A stretch of 64,000 nt of DNA, from the NCBI GenBank assembly GCA_902475535.1, contig CABRZR010000006.1, positions 1-64,000 on the forward strand. Direction: 5' to 3'. The stretch comes from QAMH01 sp900556425. Lineage in GTDB: Bacteria > Actinomycetota > Coriobacteriia > Coriobacteriales > QAMH01. The notes beneath the pieces are model-generated. The model was not told where the DNA came from. It did not search any database and saw only the letters and a list, made by a program, of their open reading frames with translations. The translations under genes and the position numbers were made by a program. Numbering within the stretch: position 1 is the stretch's first letter; every line of letters starts with the position of its first letter. Positions 34,565 to 42,777 of this stretch are shown here, piece after piece.

Positions 34565-35365
34565 ATGGGTTTTCTGGAAGGTAAGACCGCAATCATCACG
34601 GGCGGTGGCTTCGCCGCGCTCAAGAACGGCGAGCCCGGCTCCATCGGCTATGGCATCGCCACGGCATACGCCAAGGAGGGTGCGAACCTCGTCATCACCG
34701 GCCGCAACGTGAAGAAGCTCGAGGACGCCAAGGAGAAACTCGAGGCCGCCTACGGCATCAAGGTGCTCCCCGTTGCCGCCGATGTCTCTGCGGGCTCCGA
34801 CAACAAGGCGACCGTGCAGGCGGTCATCGACGCTGCCATCGAGGAGTTCGGCCGCATCGACGTCCTGGTCAACAACGCACAGGCCTCGGCCTCCGGCGTC
34901 ACGCTCGCTGACCACACGACCGACCAGTTCGACCTGGCCATCTACTCGGGCCTGTACGCCACGTTCTACTACATGCAGGCATGCTATCCGTACCTCAAGG
35001 AGACGAAGGGATCCGTCATCAACTTCGCGTCTGGCGCCGGTCTCTTCGGCAACTACGGCCAGTGCGCCTACGCCGCTGCCAAGGAGGGCATCCGCGGCAT
35101 GAGCCGCGTTGCCGCCACCGAGTGGGGTCCCGACGGCATCAACGTCAACGTTGTCTGCCCGCTTGCCTGGACCGCCGCGCTCGAGAACTTCCAGGAGCAG
35201 TACCCCGAGGCGTTCGAGGCCAACGTCCACATGCCGCCGATGGGCCACTACGGCGACGTCGAGAAGGAAATCGGCCGTGTCGTCGTCCAGCTCGCCAACC
35301 CGGACTTCAAGTTCATGAGCGGCGAGACGCTCACACTCGAGGGCGGCATGGGCCAGCGCCCGTAG
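34565..35365 (+). CDS. SDR-family, probable 12alpha-hydroxysteroid dehydrogenase
   Basis: A 266-residue classical short-chain dehydrogenase. Catalytic Ser156, Tyr169 and Lys173 lie in FASGAG and CAYAAAKEG; NNAQASASG replaces the usual NNAG. The glycine motif is expanded: ITGGG, about ten extra residues, then GSIGYGIA. From memory, the bacterial 12alpha-HSDH of Clostridium group P and its Eggerthella homologues share GGG...SIGYGIA, NNAQASASG, FASGAGLFGN and the C-terminal MSGETLTLEGGMGQRP, so oxidation of the 12alpha-hydroxyl of cholate-type bile acids is the best guess. AGGA precedes the ATG. It is monocistronic between a TATAAT element and a strong terminator. A bile salt hydrolase lies 4 kb away. 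Confidence 0.78.
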   Translation: MGFLEGKTAIITGGGFAALKNGEPGSIGYGIATAYAKEGANLVITGRNVKKLEDAKEKLEAAYGIKVLPVAADVSAGSDNKATVQAVIDAAIEEFGRIDVLVNNAQASASGVTLADHTTDQFDLAIYSGLYATFYYMQACYPYLKETKGSVINFASGAGLFGNYGQCAYAAAKEGIRGMSRVAATEWGPDGINVNVVCPLAWTAALENFQEQYPEAFEANVHMPPMGHYGDVEKEIGRVVVQLANPDFKFMSGETLTLEGGMGQRP

Positions 35366-35391
35366 GGATTCCCTGCATCATGCGTCACCGC

Positions 35392-35426
35392 GCCCGGTTC
35401 GGCACCATGCCGAGCCGGGCTTTTTT
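35392..35426 (+). terminator. Rho-independent terminator after the HSDH-like gene
   Basis: GCCCGGTTCGGCA pairs with TGCCGAGCCGGGC (13 bp, one G-U) around a CCA loop, followed by TTTTTT. It lies 27 bases past the stop codon. Confidence 0.92.
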
Positions 35427-35430
35427 GTGG

Positions 35431-35452
35431 GACAGTTGCCTGAGCAACTGTC
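35431..35452. terminator. Second small hairpin downstream
   Basis: GACAGTTGC and GCAACTGTC pair perfectly over nine bases around CTGA, a few bases beyond the terminator. It may back up termination or form part of the next gene's leader. Confidence 0.45.
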
Positions 35453-35555
35453 TCACTTACACCTCCGCTTTGCAGCTTGTCTACGCGTATGCGCCCCTCC
35501 CCTTCTCTATCTTGCTAGAATATAGTTGCAATGATGAGATGACTCCAGGAGACGC

Positions 35556-36566
35556 ATGAAGAAGAAGGACCTCATAACCTTGCTCGCAGGCGTGGCCGTC
35601 ATCGTCTTTCTCGCGGTTTTCTTCATGCGTGGTGACCAGTTGCAGCACCTCATCCAGACCATCGAGCGCGGAACTCCCATCCTCCTGCTCGCCGGCCTCC
35701 TCTTCCAGCTCGGCAAGTACTTCACGCAGGGACTCTCGTTCACCTGGTGTTTCAAGGCGGCGGGCACACGCATGCCCATCGGCGAGAACGTCGTCCTCGT
35801 CTTCCAGACCTTCTTCATGGACACCATCATCCCCTCGTTCAACATTTCGGGAACCTCGGTGGTCATCGAGGCGGCAACCAAGCGAGGCATCGAATCTGGA
35901 CGCGCCACGGGCGCCGCTCTGCTGCGGCAGGTCTCGATCAGTGCCGCCTTCGTCATCATCATGATCGTGGGATTTGCCATCCTGCTCGTCATGGGCAAGC
36001 TCGAGACGGGTTGGCTCATCCTTGGCATCGGCGCCGTCGTGACCGTAGGCGCGATCGTCGCCGCCATGGCGCTCGCCGCGCTGCATCCGCAGCTCCTGCT
36101 TAAGATCATCGCGCCTCTCGAGCACATTATCGACAAGGTGCTCGCGCGCCTGCATCGCCATGACATCGACACCTCGGTCAAGAAGCTCGTGAACACTTAC
36201 TCCGCTTCCGCCAAGGATATGGTCCACAACGTCTCGAGCATCATCATCGAGCTTGCCTGGGCCGTACTCGCCAACGTCTGCGAGATCATCTGCTTCGCCT
36301 TCGTAGGACTTGCCTTCGGCGTGAACGACTTCGCAGCTGTCATCTGCATCTATGTCGTCGTTACGCTCGCGGCAATGGCATCTCCCATTCCCCAGGGCGT
36401 GGGCGTCGTCGAGGCAGCCGCACTCGTCGCGTTCACGATCTTCGGCATACAGCAGGCGACCGGGCTGGCCGTCATCATGGTCTACCGCGTCATCTGCTTC
36501 TGGCTTCCCTTCATCCTGGGAGCCATCCTCATGCGAAAGGTTTCGGACGCGCCAGCAGATAAATAA
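35556..36566 (+). CDS. LPG_synthase_TM-family membrane protein (MprF N-terminal-like)
   Basis: A 336-residue protein with about eight hydrophobic segments, of the lysylphosphatidylglycerol-synthase transmembrane family (UPF0104). The family motif region reads FFMDTIIPSFNISGTSVVIEAATKRG near residue 90, with later MASPIPQGVGVVEAAALVAF. It corresponds to the flippase half of MprF without the aminoacyl-transferase half. Stand-alone members are thought to move lipids across the membrane; no substrate can be read here. GGAG lies a few bases before the ATG. It is convergent with the PH-domain gene, separated by a very long perfect palindrome. Confidence 0.8.
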   Translation: MKKKDLITLLAGVAVIVFLAVFFMRGDQLQHLIQTIERGTPILLLAGLLFQLGKYFTQGLSFTWCFKAAGTRMPIGENVVLVFQTFFMDTIIPSFNISGTSVVIEAATKRGIESGRATGAALLRQVSISAAFVIIMIVGFAILLVMGKLETGWLILGIGAVVTVGAIVAAMALAALHPQLLLKIIAPLEHIIDKVLARLHRHDIDTSVKKLVNTYSASAKDMVHNVSSIIIELAWAVLANVCEIICFAFVGLAFGVNDFAAVICIYVVVTLAAMASPIPQGVGVVEAAALVAFTIFGIQQATGLAVIMVYRVICFWLPFILGAILMRKVSDAPADK

Positions 36567-36590
36567 GACAGTTACTTACAGGCGTTATCT

Positions 36591-36668
36591 AGGGGTGGGA
36601 CAAGGGGACAGGTCATTTGTCCCACTGGGTTTCGTGGGACAAATGACCTGTCCCCTTGTCCCACCCCT
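36591..36668. repeat. 35-bp perfect palindromic hairpin between convergent genes
   Basis: Arms 36591-36625 and 36634-36668 are exact reverse complements around an eight-base loop TGGGTTTC. The arm includes GGGACAAGGGGACAGGTCA and TTTGTCCCAC. The base of the stem coincides with the PH-domain protein's stop codon. It can serve as a bidirectional terminator, but its length exceeds what termination needs. The same GGGACAAGGGGACAGGTCA core recurs at 39067-39085, so it is likely a dispersed repeat. Confidence 0.8.
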
Positions 36669-38512
36669 CATTTTGCGACCCGGGGCTCGAGCCATGTCAG
36701 CCAAGTCTCGGCGTCCCCTTGCGTCACATCGATGAGCGCGTAGGTGGTACCGCCAACACCGGCTGCCGTTCGCGCCTTGATGGTCGCGGTCTGCGCCATG
36801 CGCTGCAGCGGATTGGTCTTGGTGTAGCCATACTGAATCTTCTGACGCGGGAAGGTCACGGTCGATGTCGAAAAGCCACCGTTGGTTACCTGCATAAACC
36901 GGCGGTTGAAGGCGAAGCTCGATGACCGTGCCCATAGAACGGCGCCGATGGCGCTCACGATCGTGATGACGACGGCGAGCACGTAGCAGATCATGCAAAT
37001 CGAATTGCACAGCCCGTATACATCCATGGTTACGTATCCGCCGGGAACGCGCATGCGCACGATCCCGTCATCGAGCCAAAGCCCCATGGTGAGCTGGAAG
37101 ACGGCCACGATGACGGCGAGCCAGAACCCGGCACCCTGCACGATACAGCGGCGCGTGAGGGCGCGGCGCAGCGCAACGGGAGCGACCTTGCGCTGATCGG
37201 TCGGAGCGTCTTCGAATTCGGGGACGAGCCCGGCGAGAATCTGCGGGACCTTGGCGAGCTTCACAAAGGGATGGATGACGACGCCGCGCTTGGCCCGGGC
37301 GTTCTTGCCATCATCACCCTCGACATTCGCATCGACTTTAGCAAGCGACACCTCGCAATAGCCAAAGAGCCTGCGAATGAACGACTGGGTGACCACGACG
37401 GCCTGGACGCGCTCGATATCGACGCCTTGGAAGGTGTGCTGCAACAGGCCGTACTCGACCTCGATGCGACTCTCGCGACGACGTGCCCTGAACCCACCGT
37501 AGCCAATGCACGAACCGATGACCGAAAGAATCCAGACAACGAGGATGATGCCGATGACGGTGGCGGCAAGCGCGAACATGCCCGACTGGATGACGTGCAT
37601 GCCCGTATCCCGCACCATCGTCGATAGCACATCGACCTCGTCAGCGGGCAAGATGTCAAGAGCCGAGCCGACAAGCTCGACGATACCGATGACGATGCCC
37701 ATGAGCAGAACAGCGAAGCTCGTGTTATTGGAAAGCCCCGCCAGGACGAGTTCCTTGTTGGAGAGACCGTATTCGTAACTCACGCGCCCGCCATCATAGG
37801 CCTCGCCGGCAAACACGCCGCCCAGTTCGTCCCATGCTTCCTGGCCTACGTCGAGTATGTTGCGCCCCTCGCGTTCGTCTTGCGGCGGCACGGGAGCATC
37901 TGGTTTCTGGGGACGCGTCGCTTGCGTCTGGGAACGGACGGATTCCTGATAGCTCACTCCGCGAATCGAGGCGTCCTTGCGGGCGAAGAGCTCGCTTCTG
38001 AGCCATTCCGCATCGTGTTTGGTGACGTAGGGAACGACGATGGCCTTGTTGTTGGCACCGCCGGCCGTGTCGATGTAGAGCGTGCGCACGCCGGCGATGC
38101 GTTGCAGAAGCGACGCCTTCTGGTCGACCGACTGCACCTTGTTGTACGGCACGTGCACGCGCTTCTTGGTGATGATGCCGCTATAGAGATTGAACTCGTC
38201 GGGGCCTAGGACGTAGTACAGGCGCTTGTAGGCCAGCCAGTGAACGAGGAAGACGATACCGGTGAAAACGAGAAACGCGGCAATCGAAATGCCGGCCGTG
38301 ATCGCGATCACGAAGCCGACCTCGGCTCCCCCGCCATGCACCCCCTCGGAAATGGCGCCGATGATGCTCGAGAACATCGAGATGACGACGGCGACGAACA
38401 CGACGAGGACGACCCGCAACGTCCCAAGCCAGATATAGCTATGGTGCACTTGATGCCTGACGGGCTCCGAAGCCGCCGTGGTGTCTTGGCTCTGCATATC
38501 TTGCTCGCCCAT
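36668..38512 (-). CDS. PH-domain membrane protein, YdbT-like
   Basis: A 614-residue membrane protein with three bacterial PH (bPH2) modules, each preceded by a pair of hydrophobic segments. The module sequences YVLGPDEFNLYSGIITKKRVHVPYNKVQSVDQK, IEVEYGLLQHTFQGVDIERVQAVVV and RRFMQVTNGGFSTSTVTFPRQKIQ are successive copies of the same pattern. This is the YdbT architecture; Bacillus YdbS/YdbT have been linked to protection against certain antimicrobial peptides, but the mechanism is unclear. The ATG overlaps the stop codon of the smaller YdbS-like gene (TAATG), so they form a two-gene operon. Confidence 0.85.
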   Translation of the reverse strand: MGEQDMQSQDTTAASEPVRHQVHHSYIWLGTLRVVLVVFVAVVISMFSSIIGAISEGVHGGGAEVGFVIAITAGISIAAFLVFTGIVFLVHWLAYKRLYYVLGPDEFNLYSGIITKKRVHVPYNKVQSVDQKASLLQRIAGVRTLYIDTAGGANNKAIVVPYVTKHDAEWLRSELFARKDASIRGVSYQESVRSQTQATRPQKPDAPVPPQDEREGRNILDVGQEAWDELGGVFAGEAYDGGRVSYEYGLSNKELVLAGLSNNTSFAVLLMGIVIGIVELVGSALDILPADEVDVLSTMVRDTGMHVIQSGMFALAATVIGIILVVWILSVIGSCIGYGGFRARRRESRIEVEYGLLQHTFQGVDIERVQAVVVTQSFIRRLFGYCEVSLAKVDANVEGDDGKNARAKRGVVIHPFVKLAKVPQILAGLVPEFEDAPTDQRKVAPVALRRALTRRCIVQGAGFWLAVIVAVFQLTMGLWLDDGIVRMRVPGGYVTMDVYGLCNSICMICYVLAVVITIVSAIGAVLWARSSSFAFNRRFMQVTNGGFSTSTVTFPRQKIQYGYTKTNPLQRMAQTATIKARTAAGVGGTTYALIDVTQGDAETWLTWLEPRVAK

Positions 38513-39003
38513 TACACGTCCTCGCGGGCCAGGCGCGCGAGCTCGGCGGCGCGATCACGCAACGCCTCCGCGCTCTGGGTGTCCAAACCGGGAATCTCGT
38601 GCGATCCGGCTGCGGTGGAAACCGTGACCGAGGCGAGCTTGAAGGCCCGCAAGATGGGCCCTTGGCGCGTGTCGGTGTTCTGCACGCGAATGAACGGGAT
38701 GATGTAGCGCTTGCGCCAGATGATGCCCTTGGCGATGTCGAGGTACTCGTCAGAGAGCTCGTAGCGCCAACGAACGTAGCGGATCGGTGGCAGGATCACG
38801 AGGAAGATGACGAGCATGACGACGAGTGCGGCGACAAGCGCGATGCACACGGTAGCTACCCACCCTTCGCTGGGATCGACCACGGCGATGATCGCGAATG
38901 GGACGAAGCAGCAGACAAACGCCAGAACGATCCAGATAGCGTCGTTTATACGCCAAACGTTCTTGATTCTCGGATCCAGCTTCTGTTCTGGCAACGCGCG
39001 CAT
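38512..39003 (-). CDS. PH-domain membrane protein, YdbS-like
   Basis: A 163-residue protein with two adjacent hydrophobic segments (about 20-65) and one C-terminal bPH2 module (YELSDEYLDIAKGIIWRKRYIIPFIRVQNTDTRQGPILRAF). This is the YdbS layout. The ATG at 39003 is preferred because GAGG lies seven bases upstream; a more distal ATG at 39039 has no ribosome site. It is translationally coupled to the YdbT-like gene. Confidence 0.85.
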   Translation of the reverse strand: MRALPEQKLDPRIKNVWRINDAIWIVLAFVCCFVPFAIIAVVDPSEGWVATVCIALVAALVVMLVIFLVILPPIRYVRWRYELSDEYLDIAKGIIWRKRYIIPFIRVQNTDTRQGPILRAFKLASVTVSTAAGSHEIPGLDTQSAEALRDRAAELARLAREDV

Positions 39004-39066
39004 GGACTCACCTCTTTGCTCGACAACGGGATCGTTCATGAATCGAGAGTATAACAGGAGGGGACT

Positions 39067-39120
39067 GGGACAAGGGGACAGGTCAATGTGACAAAAGTGC
39101 TCCGGCGCATTTTGTCACGT
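39067..39120. terminator. Repeat core plus hairpin in the divergent region
   Basis: GGGACAAGGGGACAGGTCA repeats the core of the palindrome at 36591. It is followed by GTGACAAAA...TTTTGTCAC, a hairpin with inner GTGC/GCGC pairing and one bulged A. It sits upstream of two divergent genes rather than after a gene, so its role is unclear. Confidence 0.5.
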
Positions 39121-39184
39121 TACAGATTTCAATAACATTCTCATATTATTCCGCGAACGGATACAAATAGCCCATAAACGTGCT

Positions 39185-39200
39185 ATTCTATCTATAGAAT
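39185..39200. promoter_or_regulatory. 16-bp near-perfect palindrome upstream of the release-factor-like gene
   Basis: ATTCTAT and ATAGAAT flank a CT centre, about 28 bases before the ATG at 39228 and within the AT-rich promoter zone. The form is that of a repressor operator. Confidence 0.5.
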
Positions 39201-39227
39201 ATATATGGCGAGAGAAGGAGGCTCCCC

Positions 39228-40124
39228 ATGAATAAGGAAAGAATGCACGAGCTCGTCGAGGGCATACACATGATAGACGAGATCGACCCCGCGGACTTCA
39301 AGACCATCAAGACGGACTTCGAGTTCGAGGAGCCACCCGCCGTCTCCATCTACATGCCCGTCCAGCACACCGAGCGAGACATGCGCCGCAACAACTGGGA
39401 TCGCATCGAGTTCAAGGACCTGGCAAAGGAGGCCAAGCGCCAGCTGCTCGCCAGCTGGGATGAGCGCGAGGTCAAGCCCATCCTCGAAAAGCTCGACTAC
39501 ATGTCCAAGCGCCAGGATATGGAGCTGTGGCTCGAGGCCAAGAAGGGCCTCGCCTTCTTCCTCAACACCAAGACCTGCTACGTCTACAACATGGACATGA
39601 CGCCCAAGGCCCAGGTCGTCGTCGGCGACGATTACGACTTCGCCCAGCTCAACGGCGAGATCATCGAGGATACGGCATCACGTTTCAAGCTCCTGCTTCT
39701 CAACGCGGATTTCTTCGCCGTGCTCGACGGCAACGATCAGGGCGTGCACTTCGAGGAGTTCCCGGAAGACGTCAAGCACTACTTCGCCGAGACCTTCCCG
39801 GAGTTCGACGGAGAGGTCACGGCACTTGACTACTACAGCCTCGAGGACCATCTGCCGCCCTATCACGGCTGGAAGTCTCGCAATGACGTCAAGCAGGAGG
39901 AAGCGCGCAAATTCTTCCGCTATGTCGACAAGGTCATGAACGACGAGATCGTCCGTGACGAGACCGACATCCCCGTCATCCTCGTGACCGCACCTGAGCA
40001 TCTCCACGATTTCCGCGAAGTATGCACCTTCAAGGCCCTGTACCCCAAGGCAATCGAGAAGGATCCGCGTGGCCTCACGGGCGGCGAGCTCGTCGCCGAC
40101 GCGCTCGAGGTGCTCGGTAACTAG
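39228..40124 (+). CDS. Bacterial release-factor-1-like (baeRF-type) protein, unknown function
   Basis: A 298-residue soluble acidic protein. The N-terminal VSIYMPVQHTERDMRRNN segment and the central WLEAKKGLAFFLNTKTCYVYNMD and LLLLNADFFAVLDGN segments match the pattern of bacterial archaeo-eukaryotic release-factor (eRF1-like) families as I know them. Such proteins are suspected of ribosome-associated or stress roles, without firm assignment. GGAGG lies before the ATG at 39228. No membrane segment. The family call is moderate; the protein could also be an unrelated conserved hypothetical. Confidence 0.6.
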   Translation: MNKERMHELVEGIHMIDEIDPADFKTIKTDFEFEEPPAVSIYMPVQHTERDMRRNNWDRIEFKDLAKEAKRQLLASWDEREVKPILEKLDYMSKRQDMELWLEAKKGLAFFLNTKTCYVYNMDMTPKAQVVVGDDYDFAQLNGEIIEDTASRFKLLLLNADFFAVLDGNDQGVHFEEFPEDVKHYFAETFPEFDGEVTALDYYSLEDHLPPYHGWKSRNDVKQEEARKFFRYVDKVMNDEIVRDETDIPVILVTAPEHLHDFREVCTFKALYPKAIEKDPRGLTGGELVADALEVLGN

Positions 40125-40139
40125 AAAGCTGGAATGCGC

Positions 40140-41132
40140 ATGACGAAGAGCGAGGGCAAGGGCAAAAGGGTCGTGCTATGGGTCGTAGGCATCATAGCCG
40201 GCGTGCTTCTCCTTGCCCTCGTCGTCATTAACGTGTACGTGCGCGTCGCGTACCACACGTACTACTCCGAGGCCCAGCGCGAGTTCAACATTCCCGGCAT
40301 CCATGACGGCTTCGTGTGCCAGGACCTCGATTATTACGATGAGGGTAGCTGCTGGTTCTTCAGCGGCTATGATGTAAGCGGTGGCCCCTCGTACATCTAT
40401 CGTCGCGATGCCGATGGCACCGTCGCCCGTCTGCTCGTGATGCTCCCCGACGGCTCGATCTACGATGATCACGGCTCGGCCATAACGACGAACAGCCAAT
40501 ACGCCTTCCTGGCAAGCGAGGATGGCTACTTCGTCCTCAGTGCGTCAGACCTCGCCTCGGCAAGCGCCGGCAGTGCGGTGCAGACCATCTCCGCAGTCGA
40601 TCTCGACATCACGCCGGCCTTCATGAACATCGAAAACGACACGCTCTACGCGGGTACCTTCCACCTCATCCCAAGCTATCCCGCCCCTGCGGAGCATCAC
40701 CTCATCGCGCCTGACGGCAGCGAGAATGCTGGGGTCATACTCGCCTATCCGGCAGATGCAAACGGCGCATTTGGCTACGCCACGCAGGCAGCCTATGTCT
40801 ATTCCATCCCGGATGCCGTTCAGGGCATGGCAGAGCTTCCCGATGGCAATATCATGCTCTCGAGCTCCTACGGGCTCACGTCCTCGCACCTGCGCACCTA
40901 CGATGTGCACGATGCGCAGCAAGGCGCGACCTTCCTCGTCGACGGGCGCGAGGTGCCTCTGTACTTCCTCGATTCGACCAACCTCGTGGCAGACCTCGTT
41001 GCCCCGCCCATGAGCGAGGGCATCGAAAGCCACGACGGGCGCATCTGGATATCGGAGGAGTCCGCAGGCAACAAGTACCTCTTTGGCAAGCTCTTCGGTG
41101 CCGGCTCCGTGTACTCGATCCTGGCTCAATGA
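40140..41132 (+). CDS. Membrane-anchored extracytoplasmic protein, unknown
   Basis: A 330-residue protein with a single N-terminal transmembrane anchor (VVLWVVGIIAGVLLLALVVINVYV) and a secreted remainder. The extracytoplasmic part alternates short beta-type repeats (SYIYRRDADGTVARLLVMLPDG, YAFLASEDGYFVLSASDL, GMAELPDGNIMLSSSYG) reminiscent of a beta-propeller. A start three codons later than the first ATG is chosen for spacing to a weak GGA; both are possible. I do not recognise a family. It lies 15 bases after the release-factor-like gene, probably in the same operon, and ends two bases before the convergent cyclase gene. Confidence 0.7.
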   Translation: MTKSEGKGKRVVLWVVGIIAGVLLLALVVINVYVRVAYHTYYSEAQREFNIPGIHDGFVCQDLDYYDEGSCWFFSGYDVSGGPSYIYRRDADGTVARLLVMLPDGSIYDDHGSAITTNSQYAFLASEDGYFVLSASDLASASAGSAVQTISAVDLDITPAFMNIENDTLYAGTFHLIPSYPAPAEHHLIAPDGSENAGVILAYPADANGAFGYATQAAYVYSIPDAVQGMAELPDGNIMLSSSYGLTSSHLRTYDVHDAQQGATFLVDGREVPLYFLDSTNLVADLVAPPMSEGIESHDGRIWISEESAGNKYLFGKLFGAGSVYSILAQ

Positions 41133-41134
41133 CC

Positions 41135-42679
41135 CTAATGCCCGGCCTCGTCCTCGTAGAAGGCGTAGCGTCCCTTATCCAAGCGCTTGACCTTGTAGAG
41201 CGCTTCATCGGCCTGCGCGTATAGGTCGGCGAAGCTTACCTTGTCCTCCGATGGATCGTGGACGCGAATGCCCACCGAAACGCTCACCGCCATGTCATCC
41301 GCAGGCAAATCGTCGATGCATTCGAGACCCTGGTCGATACGCTCGAGAATGGCATGCAAGGTATCCTTGTCAGTCGTCCCGGAGATGGCAATGGCGAACT
41401 CGTCACCACCCATACGGCAGGCAATGTCGGAAGAGCGGATGACCTTGCTGAAGACCTTGGCAACGCTACGCAAGACCTTGTCCCCCACCGCATGACCATA
41501 GGTGTCGTTGATACCCTTGAGATCGTCGAGGTCGATCATGAGCAAGGCGAAGGGCTCCTCGCGCTCGATCATGGCGTTGACCTGCATCGTGAAAGCCTGG
41601 CGACGCATGAGATGAGTCAACTCGTCAAGATATAGACAGTCTGACCAAAAACGGTTGTAGAGATCTCGCAGGGCGTAGCGGACCTGTTGCACATCACGTA
41701 CATCCTCGAGCGTAAGCACCTGCGCCTCGCAACGCACGTCTTCATCGAGCCTGCTCGGCATGGGCAGCGACTCGGGCATGGACGTCGTGCCCCGCCAGCG
41801 TGGCACCGGCAACACGAGCAGCACGTTATCGGTGAAGGTGCCGCACATGAAGCCGCTGCCCGCATATGCGACCTGCTCGTTGACCGCTTTCATCGCGCGC
41901 ACGACCTCGGACTCATCACCAAAGAAGAGATAGCAGCCAAGTTTGACCTCGTCAGACTCGGCGATGCGTTCCTGAAGCATGGTGCTGCAGGCCAGGAAGT
42001 TGTAAAGCCCCGTCTTGGGCGAGATATAGAGACGCGCATCTTCCATGGTGACCATGAGCCCGATCATGATCATGACAAGACCAGGACTCGTGATGAGGAT
42101 GTAGGGCCAGATCATCTGCACGATGGCGACGGCAATGAGCACGAGGAAGGACGCGAGGAGCACGAGATTGTTGATGTGCCCGAGCACCGCGCGATAGCGC
42201 ACGAGCAACACGATGAGCAGGATGATCGTATAAGCCACCATGACGTAGAGCACGTAGGCCTTGGGTCCGAGCGAATACGAGCCTTGTGGCGTATCGACAT
42301 ACTCGATGGGCAGGACAAGCTGCGCCGCGATGACGAGCACGCAAATCGCGCAGCTGAAGATGATGAGGTTTCGCTGGCTTCCCCCGCCCATGCGCTCGAT
42401 GAGCATGAGCACGTAGATGAGCAGCAGGGCACACCACAGCGCGAGCGTGACGAGAAAGACGAGATGCCATCCGTAGTTGAAGGCATCGGGAACGAGCGCG
42501 CGATTGTTGACGGTGTACTCCGTCACCGAGGCGGCGCAGAGATTCGCGATGCTCACATAACCCATGCAGGAAAAGACACGAGATGCCTTCGTGGGCAGGC
42601 GGCGCTTGCGCAGGAAGAGCAGCAGGCAGTAGAGCATGATGACGAGGCACGCCAAAGGCAGGCGAATCTGCATGTACAT
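41135..42679 (-). CDS. Membrane diguanylate cyclase (GGDEF)
   Basis: A 514-residue protein with about six to seven hydrophobic segments in residues 5-215. A middle region of unknown fold follows (CYLFFGDESEVVRAMKAV...). The C-terminal GGDEF domain starts at LDELTHLMRRQAF, with metal-binding LMIDLDDLKGIND, intact active site RMGGDEFAIA, and an RSSD I-site five residues before it. It should make c-di-GMP in response to a membrane or small-molecule signal. GAGGGG precedes the ATG at 42679. No partner gene adjoins; galK lies upstream on the same strand. Confidence 0.92.
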   Translation of the reverse strand: MYMQIRLPLACLVIMLYCLLLFLRKRRLPTKASRVFSCMGYVSIANLCAASVTEYTVNNRALVPDAFNYGWHLVFLVTLALWCALLLIYVLMLIERMGGGSQRNLIIFSCAICVLVIAAQLVLPIEYVDTPQGSYSLGPKAYVLYVMVAYTIILLIVLLVRYRAVLGHINNLVLLASFLVLIAVAIVQMIWPYILITSPGLVMIMIGLMVTMEDARLYISPKTGLYNFLACSTMLQERIAESDEVKLGCYLFFGDESEVVRAMKAVNEQVAYAGSGFMCGTFTDNVLLVLPVPRWRGTTSMPESLPMPSRLDEDVRCEAQVLTLEDVRDVQQVRYALRDLYNRFWSDCLYLDELTHLMRRQAFTMQVNAMIEREEPFALLMIDLDDLKGINDTYGHAVGDKVLRSVAKVFSKVIRSSDIACRMGGDEFAIAISGTTDKDTLHAILERIDQGLECIDDLPADDMAVSVSVGIRVHDPSEDKVSFADLYAQADEALYKVKRLDKGRYAFYEDEAGH

Positions 42680-42777
42680 CCCGTGCCCCTCCCCTCGTGA
42701 ACGCCAAGAGAATCAAGCGCAGATTATACCATCACAGCCGCTCTACGCGCTTCGAGGGGAACGCCGACACGCTGCCG

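Noticed and set aside
36668..38512. Possible ABC or secretion role for the large PH-domain protein
   Set aside because: The repeated bPH2 modules and coupling to the YdbS-like gene fit YdbT; nothing indicates transport.
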